A stretch of 64,000 nt of DNA from Macrotrachela quadricornifera (Eukaryota; Rotifera; Eurotatoria; Philodinida; Philodinidae), in assembly GCA_022393335.1 (NCBI GenBank), contig JAJEKB010000412.1, positions 126,856 to 190,855 on the forward strand. Direction: 5' to 3'. This document shows, piece after piece, positions 48,871 to 61,200 of the stretch (its first letter is position 1; every line of letters starts with the position of its first letter). Under the pieces are notes generated by a model. That model was not told the origin of the DNA. It searched no databases and worked only from the letters and a program-made list of their open reading frames with translations. The position numbers and the translations under genes were made by a program.

Positions 48871-50566
48871 ATGGCAACATCAAAAGCTGATACTGGTGAA
48901 CTCTTTTTAAGTCGTCTCTCGGAAACTTATGTATGTCGTCCAGGTGATAATGTACTTCTTGAATGTTATGTTCATCATCAACGAGTTAAATCAATTGCAT
49001 GGTATGCAAATGGTGAATTAGTTGATTTAAAAGGTTTTCGTATATGGCATCGATATCAATCAACAACAGGACAATGTACACTTTATATACGTTCTGTACT
49101 TTATTCAGATGAAGGTTCATATTGTTGTGAAGCAACAAGTTTAGAAAATACTGTTGAAACATTAGAAATTAAATTACAAATTGATAATTGTAATATATAC
49201 TTCTATATATAAATATTATCGTCTTATTTGAATTTATTTAGATGATAAATCTTGGACTAAAATTCCTGTACTTCATATGGCTGGTCGTGTTACACCAGAA
49301 AGTAAGAAAAATTTCAATTTATTTTTTAATATATTCATCAAATAATAAAATACTCATTAAAAGATTTTCATTAAAAATTCAAAATAAAAATTTTATTTTA
49401 TAGTCTATTAGTTATTTCTATTTATTATATATATATATATACGATGATCTCTATGTTCTTCAGAACCATTTTACAAAACGATAACAGAAGCATATTTTGT
49501 GGTACATTGATTTCTCTATATTTTCTTTCGTCGTTTCTTTCTATCGTCCTTCTTTCCAAGATTTTCCTACCAAATTATGCTCTGTTGATAATACATAATG
49601 TTAACAACAAGCACTCTCTGCTCTAAAATACTATCTTCGTCTTTCTCGTTTCTTTCTAACGATGGTGGTAATATGTTACGGCATGCCTATATACATACGC
49701 ATGTTATCCATGCGACGTCGAGTAGATAGTATATTGGAACATGCTGTGAAAGAACAACAAAAAGGGATGCTAGAAAAAAAAAAGAAAGAGAGAAAAAAAA
49801 AACTTTTTTTTTACTCGTTAGATATATAATTTTTTTTGAACATATTTAACAATTAGTTAAGTAATATAATAAAAATGAATGTATTTTTTTTGTTTTCTTC
49901 TTGTCTAGGTGAAGATGACCCGAATAGAATTTTTTTAAATTCAAATAATCAAAAATCTCCTATTGATGAAAATATGTTTCCAATACATTGGTATGAATTA
50001 CGTGTTGATCGACCATTACTTGATCCAACTATACTGACCGAAAATACACCATTACAACTTTCATGTCGAATTGCTGGTCTTCATATTGATAAATTTGAAT
50101 GGTATAGAAATGGAGAATTAATAGCAACTTGTAATCAAACACCTTCATCATCACTTATTACAACAACAATAACTGGTGAAATTGATCTAGGATATTTTCA
50201 TGCATCTTATGATACATTACCAGCACATTTTATTGCTTTATTAACTGTTGATCAAACCAAAAAACAACGTCATGAAGGCATGTATGAATGCCATGCATCG
50301 AATGCATATTATCATGTTACATCATCATGTAATGTCATTATTAATCAAGAGCAAGTACCTACTAATGAAGTAAATTATTTCTTATTAAATTTATTTTTAT
50401 ATATTTATTTTTCCTATATATTTCTAGTCAATTTCTTCTCAAACAATAATTGAAAGTAAAAAGCATAAAGATGATGATCAAGAAGAACATTTATTTTTAA
50501 CAGAACCTAAACGTCTTCGAATTGATCATATCAAAGATACACAACAAATTCAATCTCATCAACAAG
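48871..50566 (+). CDS. Ig-domain protein, N-terminal part, truncated by a gap
   Basis: Exons 48871-49189, 49242-49301, 49909-50369 and 50428 onward join in frame. Ig domain 1 (about residues 10-105) shows VLLECYV, AWYANGEL and DEGSYCCEA. Ig domain 2 lies in exon 3, with LQLSCRI, FEWYRNGEL and HEGMYECHA. Both have the Cys-Trp-Cys core. Exon 4 is a charged linker (KRLRIDHIKDTQQI) that runs into the 863 bp gap. There is no signal peptide after the ATG at 48871, so an intracellular muscle-type Ig protein is likely. It may be the N-terminus of the giant Ig gene that follows, or a separate gene ending in or just after the gap, where stops occur within 45 bases in two frames. Confidence 0.75.
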
Positions 50567-51429
50567 NNNNNNNNNNNNNNNNNNNNNNNNNNNNNNNNNN
50601 NNNNNNNNNNNNNNNNNNNNNNNNNNNNNNNNNNNNNNNNNNNNNNNNNNNNNNNNNNNNNNNNNNNNNNNNNNNNNNNNNNNNNNNNNNNNNNNNNNNN
50701 NNNNNNNNNNNNNNNNNNNNNNNNNNNNNNNNNNNNNNNNNNNNNNNNNNNNNNNNNNNNNNNNNNNNNNNNNNNNNNNNNNNNNNNNNNNNNNNNNNNN
50801 NNNNNNNNNNNNNNNNNNNNNNNNNNNNNNNNNNNNNNNNNNNNNNNNNNNNNNNNNNNNNNNNNNNNNNNNNNNNNNNNNNNNNNNNNNNNNNNNNNNN
50901 NNNNNNNNNNNNNNNNNNNNNNNNNNNNNNNNNNNNNNNNNNNNNNNNNNNNNNNNNNNNNNNNNNNNNNNNNNNNNNNNNNNNNNNNNNNNNNNNNNNN
51001 NNNNNNNNNNNNNNNNNNNNNNNNNNNNNNNNNNNNNNNNNNNNNNNNNNNNNNNNNNNNNNNNNNNNNNNNNNNNNNNNNNNNNNNNNNNNNNNNNNNN
51101 NNNNNNNNNNNNNNNNNNNNNNNNNNNNNNNNNNNNNNNNNNNNNNNNNNNNNNNNNNNNNNNNNNNNNNNNNNNNNNNNNNNNNNNNNNNNNNNNNNNN
51201 NNNNNNNNNNNNNNNNNNNNNNNNNNNNNNNNNNNNNNNNNNNNNNNNNNNNNNNNNNNNNNNNNNNNNNNNNNNNNNNNNNNNNNNNNNNNNNNNNNNN
51301 NNNNNNNNNNNNNNNNNNNNNNNNNNNNNNNNNNNNNNNNNNNNNNNNNNNNNNNNNNNNNNNNNNNNNNNNNNNNNNNNNNNNNNNNNNNNNNNNNNNN
51401 NNNNNNNNNNNNNNNNNNNNNNNNNNNNN
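50567..51429. other. Assembly gap of 863 N
   Basis: Undetermined bases separate the first two Ig domains from the rest of the Ig locus. Whether exons are missing cannot be judged. Confidence 0.99.
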
Positions 51430-52243
51430 CCAACAGTTTTATCAACTAATTGTGCGAGAATAACATACAGATAATAACTTATTCCAGTAAGAATGTGCTA
51501 TTGATGGTCTTCTCGAATGAATAAAAATAACAATGTCACCCTTGTGTCAAGGAAACCATGAAAGAAAAAAGAAAGAGGAAGAAAAAAAGATACGTAATCC
51601 TACAAAAAATGTACATCTATATCTATATATTGATGGTACAATTTAGATGGGTCTGGAAGAAAAGAAGAATCGATTGCAGATGTATATGAGTGTGTCATCA
51701 ACGATCAGGACTAAGGTTCGATAAAGGAAGAAAACACAAGAAATAAAAAGAAAAAGGAAAATATGAGAATATGATAGAACAAACAGATAAAAGAAAAAAA
51801 AAGAGAAACGTTCGTTCTTTTTCTATTTTCTCGAAGTCTCAAACATTTATACGATTTGCAAATACTTATGTATATAAATATACAAAAGTATATGGCAATA
51901 TAAACGATATAGATTGAATTACTATTAAAATTCTTCTAATTATCTATATATTCTGAGAACTATGAAACGATCTCAGCATGGAAGGTAATCTTATATAAGC
52001 TTATTATTTGTCAAAAATATGATTTCAAAATTATAGTTTCCTATATATATATACATATCAACAATTTTTACTAATTCGGCAATGATTAATGATAAGTTCT
52101 ATGTCCTTGAGAGATATTAAAGATTTGTTGAGTATATAACCTCTAAATTTAAACTAAAGCATCACTGATATATCAATCTATCATATCAACACATATCAAT
52201 GTAATAATAACCTTTCTTTCTTTTTTTTTTTATCTTTCAATAG
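51430..52243. other. Non-coding stretch after the gap
   Basis: AT- and purine-rich sequence with many stops. It is either an intron of one large Ig gene, or the 3' UTR of the first Ig gene plus the promoter of the second. A T-rich acceptor (TTTCAATAG) ends it. Confidence 0.5.
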
Positions 52244-55200
52244 AGTATCATTAACGACGGCAAGTGGTAGTGAAAGTGAAAAAATGTCGAGCGAGCTAAC
52301 TAGCACTACTACAAAACGTCAATCAAGTGCATTAATTATACCTGAAGGCAAACCTGTCTTTTCCCAACCACTTGAGAGTGAGTTATTAGTCAATGAAGAT
52401 GAACAACTTACGTAAGAAATAAATTTTTAAAAAATAAATTTCAAAAAAAAAAACAATGAAATTTTTTTCACTTAAGTCTCGAATGTATTATTGTTGGTAA
52501 TCCATTACCAGAAATAATTTGGTTTTTTAATGATCGAAAAGTAATTCCTAGTAATGATTATCAAAAGAAAACAGAATCATTAAATCCACATACAAGTCGT
52601 CATCAACTTATAATTAGTTCTAAAAGTAAAAAAATCGGAATTTTTAAAGTTCAAGCACAAAATACATATGGTCATACAATAAGCGCATGTCATATTAGAA
52701 AATCTGCTCATACAATTGATCAACAAAAGAAAGCTGCATTTCAAGAAACTGAATCACAATTAACTGTTCCACCTACACAACGTCGTCGTTCAAGTGTAAC
52801 AGCACCAGCTAATATTGAACAAAAACAAAAACCAATTATAATTCAAGGTTTATCAGTATTACAAATTGATTTAAATTCACCATGTGCATTAACATGTAAA
52901 TCAAAATATGATACTGAATATCAATGGATTAAAGATAATCAACCAATTAATGATAAAACATTAAATGATAATAATATATTTATTAAATGTGATCGTACAA
53001 ATGATGGTAATATTCATGTATTTAATGTAAAACAATTTAAACAAGAAAATTGTGGAAATTATGAATTAATACTTAAAAATAATCTTGGAGAAATTAATTC
53101 TCAAGGACGTTTAGAAATGAAAGGTATACCACCAACATTTACATTACAACCAAAAACAACTGCAGTTGTAAAAGGAAAAATGGCTGAATTTAATTGTCGA
53201 ATAGCTGGAAGTCCAAAACCAGACGTAAATTTTTGTTTTTCTATTAATATAAAAAAAATAAATAAATTCTTTTTTTCTTCAAGGTTCAATGGTTTCTTAA
53301 TGGACAAATTTTACGTTCAAATAATAAAATATCAATTACTGAAGAACGTGGTTTATTTATTCTTCGTATTAATAATATAAATGATAAAGATACTGGTACA
53401 ATAAAATGTCTTGTTAAAAATCCTTTAGGAGAAATTCAACATGAAGTACAATTACAAATAACTGGTGAACAACGTGCACCAAAAATTCTTGATCAATCAA
53501 AATCAACTGAAGTTAATATTGGTGATAGTGTAGAATTTTTTGTTAAAACTTCTGGTACACCAAATCCAACAGGTATAGAAAATATATAATTAAAATTTTT
53601 AAATGATATACATTTTTTTCTTGTAGTTACATGGACACGAAAAGGAATGATAATAACATCTAATGAATTTTATCAATTACGTACAGAAAATGATACACAT
53701 TATTTATTAATAAGGAAAGCTATTGCTGATATTATTGGTACTTATGTTATAACAGCTGTTAATACAGCTGGAAAAGCTTCTACTGAAATTGACCTTAATA
53801 TAGCCGGTAAAATAAAAAAAAAACAAAATTAATTTATCCGTTTTTTATTGTTTTCTATTTTTTTTTTTAAAAAAGGTTTAAGTACATTATTTGAACGACC
53901 ATTACGTGATATATCAGTTAATCAAGGACGACCATTTACTCTTGATTGTGAAGTTAATACTAAAAATGGTATTCCAACAATAACATGGATGAAAGATAAT
54001 CAACCAATTATAAAATCTGATCGTGTAAATTTAACTGTTAAAGGAAATAAAGTTCATGTTTTAACAATAAAACAAGCATTACCAACTGATGCTGGTTATT
54101 ATAGTATAAAAGCAAATTTAGGTAATGAAACAAGTACATGTGATGCACAAGTAATTGTTGAAATACCTCCAACAATTATTAAAATACCTGAAACAGTTAC
54201 AGTTGTTGATGGACAAGATTGTGAAATAAATATTGAAGTTACTGGTTTACCATCACCTATTGTTAAATGGTCACATTTAGCTGAAGATTTAAAACCAAAT
54301 TCGAAATATAAAATAACATCAAATGGAAATAATCATCAATTACTTATTCAACATGCAACTGCACAAGATGCTGGAGATTATCAAGTTATTTGTTCAAATA
54401 ATCTTGGACGTACAACAGGAAAAGTTGTTGTACGTATATCATCACCACCAAATATAATTGAACCATTAAAAGATTTATTTATACCAATAAAACGTACAGC
54501 AAGATTGGAAACAAAAATTGATTCATATCCAGAAGCAAAAGCTATTTGGTCAAAAGATTCTATACCTATTGATTTTAGTTTATATTCTGGACGTATAACA
54601 GCTGAAGAAAAACGAGGAGTTTATGCATTAATTATTAAAAATATTCAATTAGATGATGGAGGATTTTATGTATGTACAGCACAAAATTCTCTTGGACAAG
54701 TTAAAACATCAGCAACATTAACAATTGAAATGGCACCAGTATTTTTACAAAAATTAGAAAAATTAGAAGGTGTAGAAAATTGTGATATTGATATACGTGT
54801 ACAAGTTGCTGGTTATCCAAAACCAAAATTAGAATTTTCATTTAATCAAAGACCAATTGATTTACAAGGACGGTAAGATTTTTATTTATAAAAACAAAAA
54901 AAGAAAAAAACAATTGTTTGTTTTTTTTGTATTTTAGTTATTCATTAAAAGAACTTAAAGATGGATGGTATGTTTTTACAATTACAAATACAAAAACATC
55001 TGATGCTGGTTCATATACATGTGTAGCAACAAATTCTCTTGGACAAGCATCATGTGTTGGAAAATTAACATTATTTCGTACGTTATTTTTATGAAATATA
55101 ACTTAAAAAAAAATGTAGAATCAAATTATAATCAACCTCTTTCTTTCAGAATAGCATTTATCAAATCGAGTCTAAATTCAATTGGGTTATAACTCTCAGA

Positions 55201-58200
55201 TATGACTAATATACTATAATATCATTCATCAGAGATATATATTAATAGTAACTCATAAAACCAAAATACATCTTAATAAATTCTTTCATTTATTCTATTT
55301 GATATTTTTCTCTCATCAAGATTATATTAATAACTTTAGTTTAATAATCTGTCTATTTTTTAGAATTATCACCACCAAATTTCACTAGAAATTTAACAAA
55401 TGGTTTATTTCCTGTTGGTGGAATATTAAAAGCTGATTTAAAAGTGAGTGGTTTACCATTACCACGTTTAACATGGTATAAAGATGGACAAATATTTGAT
55501 GAAAATGATCGTATATCAATTGTATTTGATCCACGTACAGTAACATGGACATTAACAATACGAGATTGTCAAGAAAGTGATAGTGGAATATATGAATGTC
55601 GTGCAAAAAATCCTGGTGGAGAAAAAATAACAAAATGTCAAATAACTGTTTCAGGACAATTACCAACATTTGTTGATACACCAGAAAAAGTTAGTTGTTT
55701 AGAAGGAAAAACAGCTGTTTTTGGTTGTCGTGTTGCTGGTGATCCATATCCAGTTGTTGTTTGGTCAAGAGGTAAAACAAAAACATTTACGGAAAATACA
55801 CCAAAATATGCACTTTATTATGATGATGAACTTGATGCACATTTTTTTGAAATTAATCAATGTTCACAAGCTGATACTGGTATTTATACAGTTACACTTC
55901 AAAATACACATGGAACTGTAACAAAACCTGTTTCATGTTTTATTGTAACTAAACCAGAAGAAGTTATTGATTATAAGAGTATTTTACGTAAAATGTAAGT
56001 AATCAATTTATTGAAATTAAAAAGATATAATATAATTATTTTATTTATAGGGAAGGTTTAACACGTGAAGGTGAAGCTGGTCCTGATTGGGGTAAATTAA
56101 AGAAAGGTAAAGCTAGAGCTAAAGGACCAACTGATCCTGGTTGGCAATATCAATTAAAACATTTTGAATTAACTGGTGAAGCACAAGCTAAACAATATGA
56201 ACAAGCTCAACCAGTTGATTTAGTTGGTTTAACACCAGGTGAATTTACAGCTCGTCGTCGTTCACGTGCAGGTGCTGAGGGTGCTGAAGGTTTAGAAGGT
56301 GATGATGGACGTGGATTAAATGCACCAACATCAACAGCAGGTAAAGATCGTAAAGCAGCACGTCTTGGTCTTGTAACATTTACAAAACCATTAACAAATG
56401 TAACAATAAATGAAGGTAAAAATGCAACATTTGAATGTAATATATCTGATGGTGAAGCATCTGTAACATGGTTTATGAATGATCAACCTATACCTAATGA
56501 ACGTTGTCAAACATTAGCTATTGGTAAAACACGTCGTCTTATTTTAAAAGATTGTTTATTAAATGAAAATAATTCAACAATAACATGTGTACTTGATGAA
56601 GCAACAAAAACAAATGCACAATTATTTGTTAAAGAAGAACCATTTGATTTTACTGATAAATTAAAAAGTTTAAAAATTAAACGTGGTGATCAATGTGAAT
56701 TACAATGTATTGTTAATAAACCAAATATAACATTACAATGGTTTAAAGATAATCAACCAATAACAGATATTAAAGAACAAGTTGATGGTTTAATTCATAA
56801 ATTAATTATACCAAAAACTGAAGATAAAGATAAAGGTACATATACAGCAAAATATCAAGATAAACAAACAGAAGGAAATGTAGAAATATTAGGTATGTAT
56901 ATATATAAATTAAAATGTTTTTTTTTTTATTTTTCTCTTATTTCTATAAAAGGTCCACCACAAATTATTAAATCTCCAATTGATTCTGTTCTTCTTGTTG
57001 GTCAATCAGTTGTTCTTACAAGTGAAATAATTGGTAATCCAAAACCACAAGTTACATGGTTATTTAAAGGTCAACCACTTAAATCAACAGCAACAAAACA
57101 TCAAATTGATGCAAAAAAAGATGGTATATATACATTAACTATTCTTAAAGGTGATGCAAATGATGAAGGACAATATACTGTTATGGCTGAAAATTCTGTT
57201 GATAAAGTTCAAGCAGATGCTAAAATAACTGTATGTACAAAACCAAAAGTTGATAAATTAGCTGATATTGCTGTTAATATTGATGAAAATGTTCGTATTC
57301 CATGTCAATATTCTGGACAACCAATACCAACCATTAGTTGGTATAAAGATGGAAAAATTCTATCAAATGATGATAAACGATATATAATTACACAAGAAAC
57401 ACCAACATTATCTGTATTAACAATAAATAATACTACTATGGATGATAAAGGTATTTATTCAGTTAAATTAACAAATATTGCTGGTGAAATTGAAGGAAAA
57501 ATGAATTTAAATGTAAAACGTAAGTTTAAATAAATAAATAAAAACAAAGTAATTTTATGTAATATGTCTTTTTTTTTATAGCAATTAAACCAAGCATTAC
57601 TCGTGATCTTAATCCAACATATATTGGTATAAAAGATGAAGATTTAATATTATCAATATCTGGTATTGGAAATCCATATCCAACATGTCAATGGTTTAAA
57701 AATAATACTGAATTAACAACAACAACAGATGAGCGTATACAATTTAAAGAAGATAAACAAACAAATGAATATTTTCTTATTATTAAAAATGCTAATCAAA
57801 ATGATATGGCTGAATATCAAGCACAATTAACAAATCCAGCTGGTTTAATTAAATCTAAAAAAAGTAAAATTACTATACAAAAACAACCAACATTTATTAA
57901 AAAACCACAATCAATTATTGTTAATCAAAAAGATACAGGTAAAATTGAATGTCAAATTGATGCATTACCACAAGCAAAAATAACTTGGTTAATTGGAGGA
58001 AAACCAATTTCACCTAAAGATGGTTATGAAACAACATTTGATACAAAAACTGGTATTGCAACATTAATTATTAAAAATATTACAACAAAACATGCTGGTC
58101 CAATTACAATTCGAGCAGAAAATACAGCTGGTACAGCTGAAGAAACAGTTGATATTAATGTTCGTTCAGCACCAATACTTCTTAAACCATTAACTGATAC

Positions 58201-61200
58201 TGAAGTTCTTACAAATAATGATGCAACATTTACTTGTGAATTTCAAGCATCACCACAAGCAGATATAACATGGTTTTATAATGGTAAACCAATAAGTTCA
58301 TTACCAAATAAATATGATATATCATATGATACAAAAACAAATCAACATAAACTTATTATTAAACAAGCAATATTAGATGATAATGGAACTTATAGTGCAC
58401 AAGCAACAAATGAACTTGGACAAATTCAAACAGAAGCAAAACTTCATGTTACAAATGCACCTAATTTTATTTCTGGTTTAGAAGATAAAATAGTTATTGC
58501 AAAAGAAACACTTGAATTAATTGTTAAAGTTACTGGTACACCACAACCAACATTAACTTGGTTAAAAGCTGGAAAAGAAATAAAATCAGATGAGAAAAAA
58601 TATTCTATTATACCTATAGATAAAGATGGAAATGCTAAATTAATAATAAAAGATGTAAGCGAAGAAGATCAAGCATTATATTCTTGTGTAGCTAAAAATA
58701 AAGTTGGTACAAATCAAACTGATGGCCATGTTAAAGTAACAGCACCATTAAAATTCATTCAACCATTACAAGATACTGATGTACTTAATACACAAAATGC
58801 TACATTAACTTGTGAAGTACAAGGTATTCCAAAACCGACTGTTAAATGGTAAATTTTATATAAGCAAAAGATAGATAAATTTGTTTTTTAATTATATTGT
58901 GTTTTTTTTTCCTAATAGGTTCTATAATGATGTTGAACTTAAATCAACACAAAAACAATCTATAGCAACAAAACAAAATGTTCATTCATTAACAATAAAT
59001 CGTACTGATCAAACTGATGCTGGTAGATTTTTTTTAAAAATATTTATTTAAAATATTGTATTTTATTGATATGTTTTTGTTTTTGTAGGTGTTTATAAAG
59101 CAATTGCTGATAATGGTAGTGGTAAACCAGTTGAAACAACCTGTACTCTTACCGTTGGCAGTATGTATTCTTTATTTTTTCATTGTTATTATTATTATTA
59201 TTATTATTTTTCTTCTAGGCAAACCAAAAGTTGAAGGTAAACCTAACGATGTTACTGTTAATGTTGAACAACCAGCTGTTCTTGAATGTACATTTTCTGG
59301 TTTTCCAAAACCCGAGGTAACATGGTTTAAAGATAATAATCCAATAATACCTGATGAACATTTAACAATTCATGAAGATAAACCAAATGTTCATTCATTA
59401 AAAATTTCACATGCTCAACTCGATGATAAAGCAACATATGTATGTAAAGCAAAAAATCGTTTTGGTGAAATTGATGCTAAAATGAATTTAACTGTTAATT
59501 CAATAAAACCAACAATTATACGAGATTTACAAGAACAACAAATTATTGAAAAAAATCAATCATTAGAACTTCAAATTGATATAACTGGTATACCACAACC
59601 ACAAATAAAATGGTTTAAAGGTAATGATGAAATAAATCCAATAAATAATAAAGATTATGAAATTAAATTTGATAATAAACAAACATATACATTATTTATT
59701 AAAAATTGTTTACCTGATCATCAAGGAGATTATTCTGTACAAGCAACAAATCCAGGTGGTACAATTAAATCTAAAAAAACAAAAGTTATTGTACAGAAAA
59801 AACCAGAATTTATTAAATTACCACAATCACAAACAGTTAAAGATGGACAAAATGTTTTATTCGATGCACAAATTGATGCTTATCCTCAACCGAAAGTTAC
59901 ATGGTTAGTAATTTGATTTTTTTTTGAGATAAAAAAAGATAATTTTAATTCTATTTTTTTTAGGCTTAAAAATGGTAAACCATTAACACCTGATCTTGGT
60001 TTTGAAAGTCAATTTGATGTAAAAACTGGTCAAATAACACTTAAACATAAAGGTGTATCTCCTAAACAAGCTGGTGAACTTATTTGTCGAGTAGAAAATT
60101 CAGCTGGTATAACAGATGCACCAGTAACACTTGATGTACAAAGTAAATATACATAACACAAACCGAACAAAAAAAAAAAGAAATTATTTAAAATAACAAT
60201 TTTTTTTTATTTATTTTTTTTTAGCATTGCCAGTTATAACTAAAAAATTAACTGATCAAGAAGTTATGATTGATAATGAAATTCGTTTCAGTGTTGATAT
60301 TACTGGTTCACCAACACCAAAAATATCTTGGACAAAAGATGATATACCAATTAAACTTGATAATGATCATATTATTGAATCTGATAATACAACTCATACA
60401 TTAATTATTAAAAATGCTAAAACAACAGATGAAGGTAAATATCGTGTATTAGCTGAAAATCCTCTTGGTCATGTTGAATCAACTGCACAATTAACAATTC
60501 TTGAACAACCATTTGTTGATCAACCATTTAGTGATATAATGCAACCAATTGGTTCTGATGTTAATCTTAAATGTAAAGTTATTGGTGGTCGACCAAAACC
60601 AACAATAACATGGCTTAAAAATGGAAAAGAATTTAAAGGTGATGATCGACATAAAATAACATCATTACCTGATGGTACATGTGAATTAAATATAAAATCA
60701 CTTGATGAAACAGATAATCAAGATAAATATACATTATTAATTAAAAATAAAGTTGGACAACAAGAAATAAATTCAACAATTACAGTTAAAGCACCATTAG
60801 AATTTATTCAATCATTAAAAGATCAAGATATAATTGCACAATCACCATGTATATTAACTATTGAAACAAATGGAATACCAAAACCAACAGTTAAATGGTA
60901 AAAATAAATAATAATAAATTTTTTTGTTATTTATTTCATTTCTTTTTACTAATAGGTTTTTTAACGATCAAGAACTTAAAAATACACCTAAAACTAAAAT
61001 TGAATCTAAACAAAATATTCATACATTAACATTACCAAAAACTGAATTAACTGATGAAGGTATTTATAAATGTATTGCAACAAATCCTGATGGTACTATT
61101 GAAACAAAAGCACATATTTCTGTTTGCAGTATGTTTAGAAAAAATTTTTTTAAATTCTTTAAATTCCTTTGTTTTTCTTCTTTTATTTCAGCTAAACCAA

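Noticed and set aside
50522..51463. Long open frames across the N run on both strands
   Set aside because: They are artefacts of undetermined bases having no stop codons.
55385..55681. 98-codon minus-strand open frame
   Set aside because: It is the antisense shadow of Ig domain 9 coding sequence.
59657..59908. 83-codon plus-strand open frame in an alternative frame
   Set aside because: Overlaps the Ig coding frame, which has clear domain motifs; the alternative frame is Lys/Leu/Ile-rich noise.
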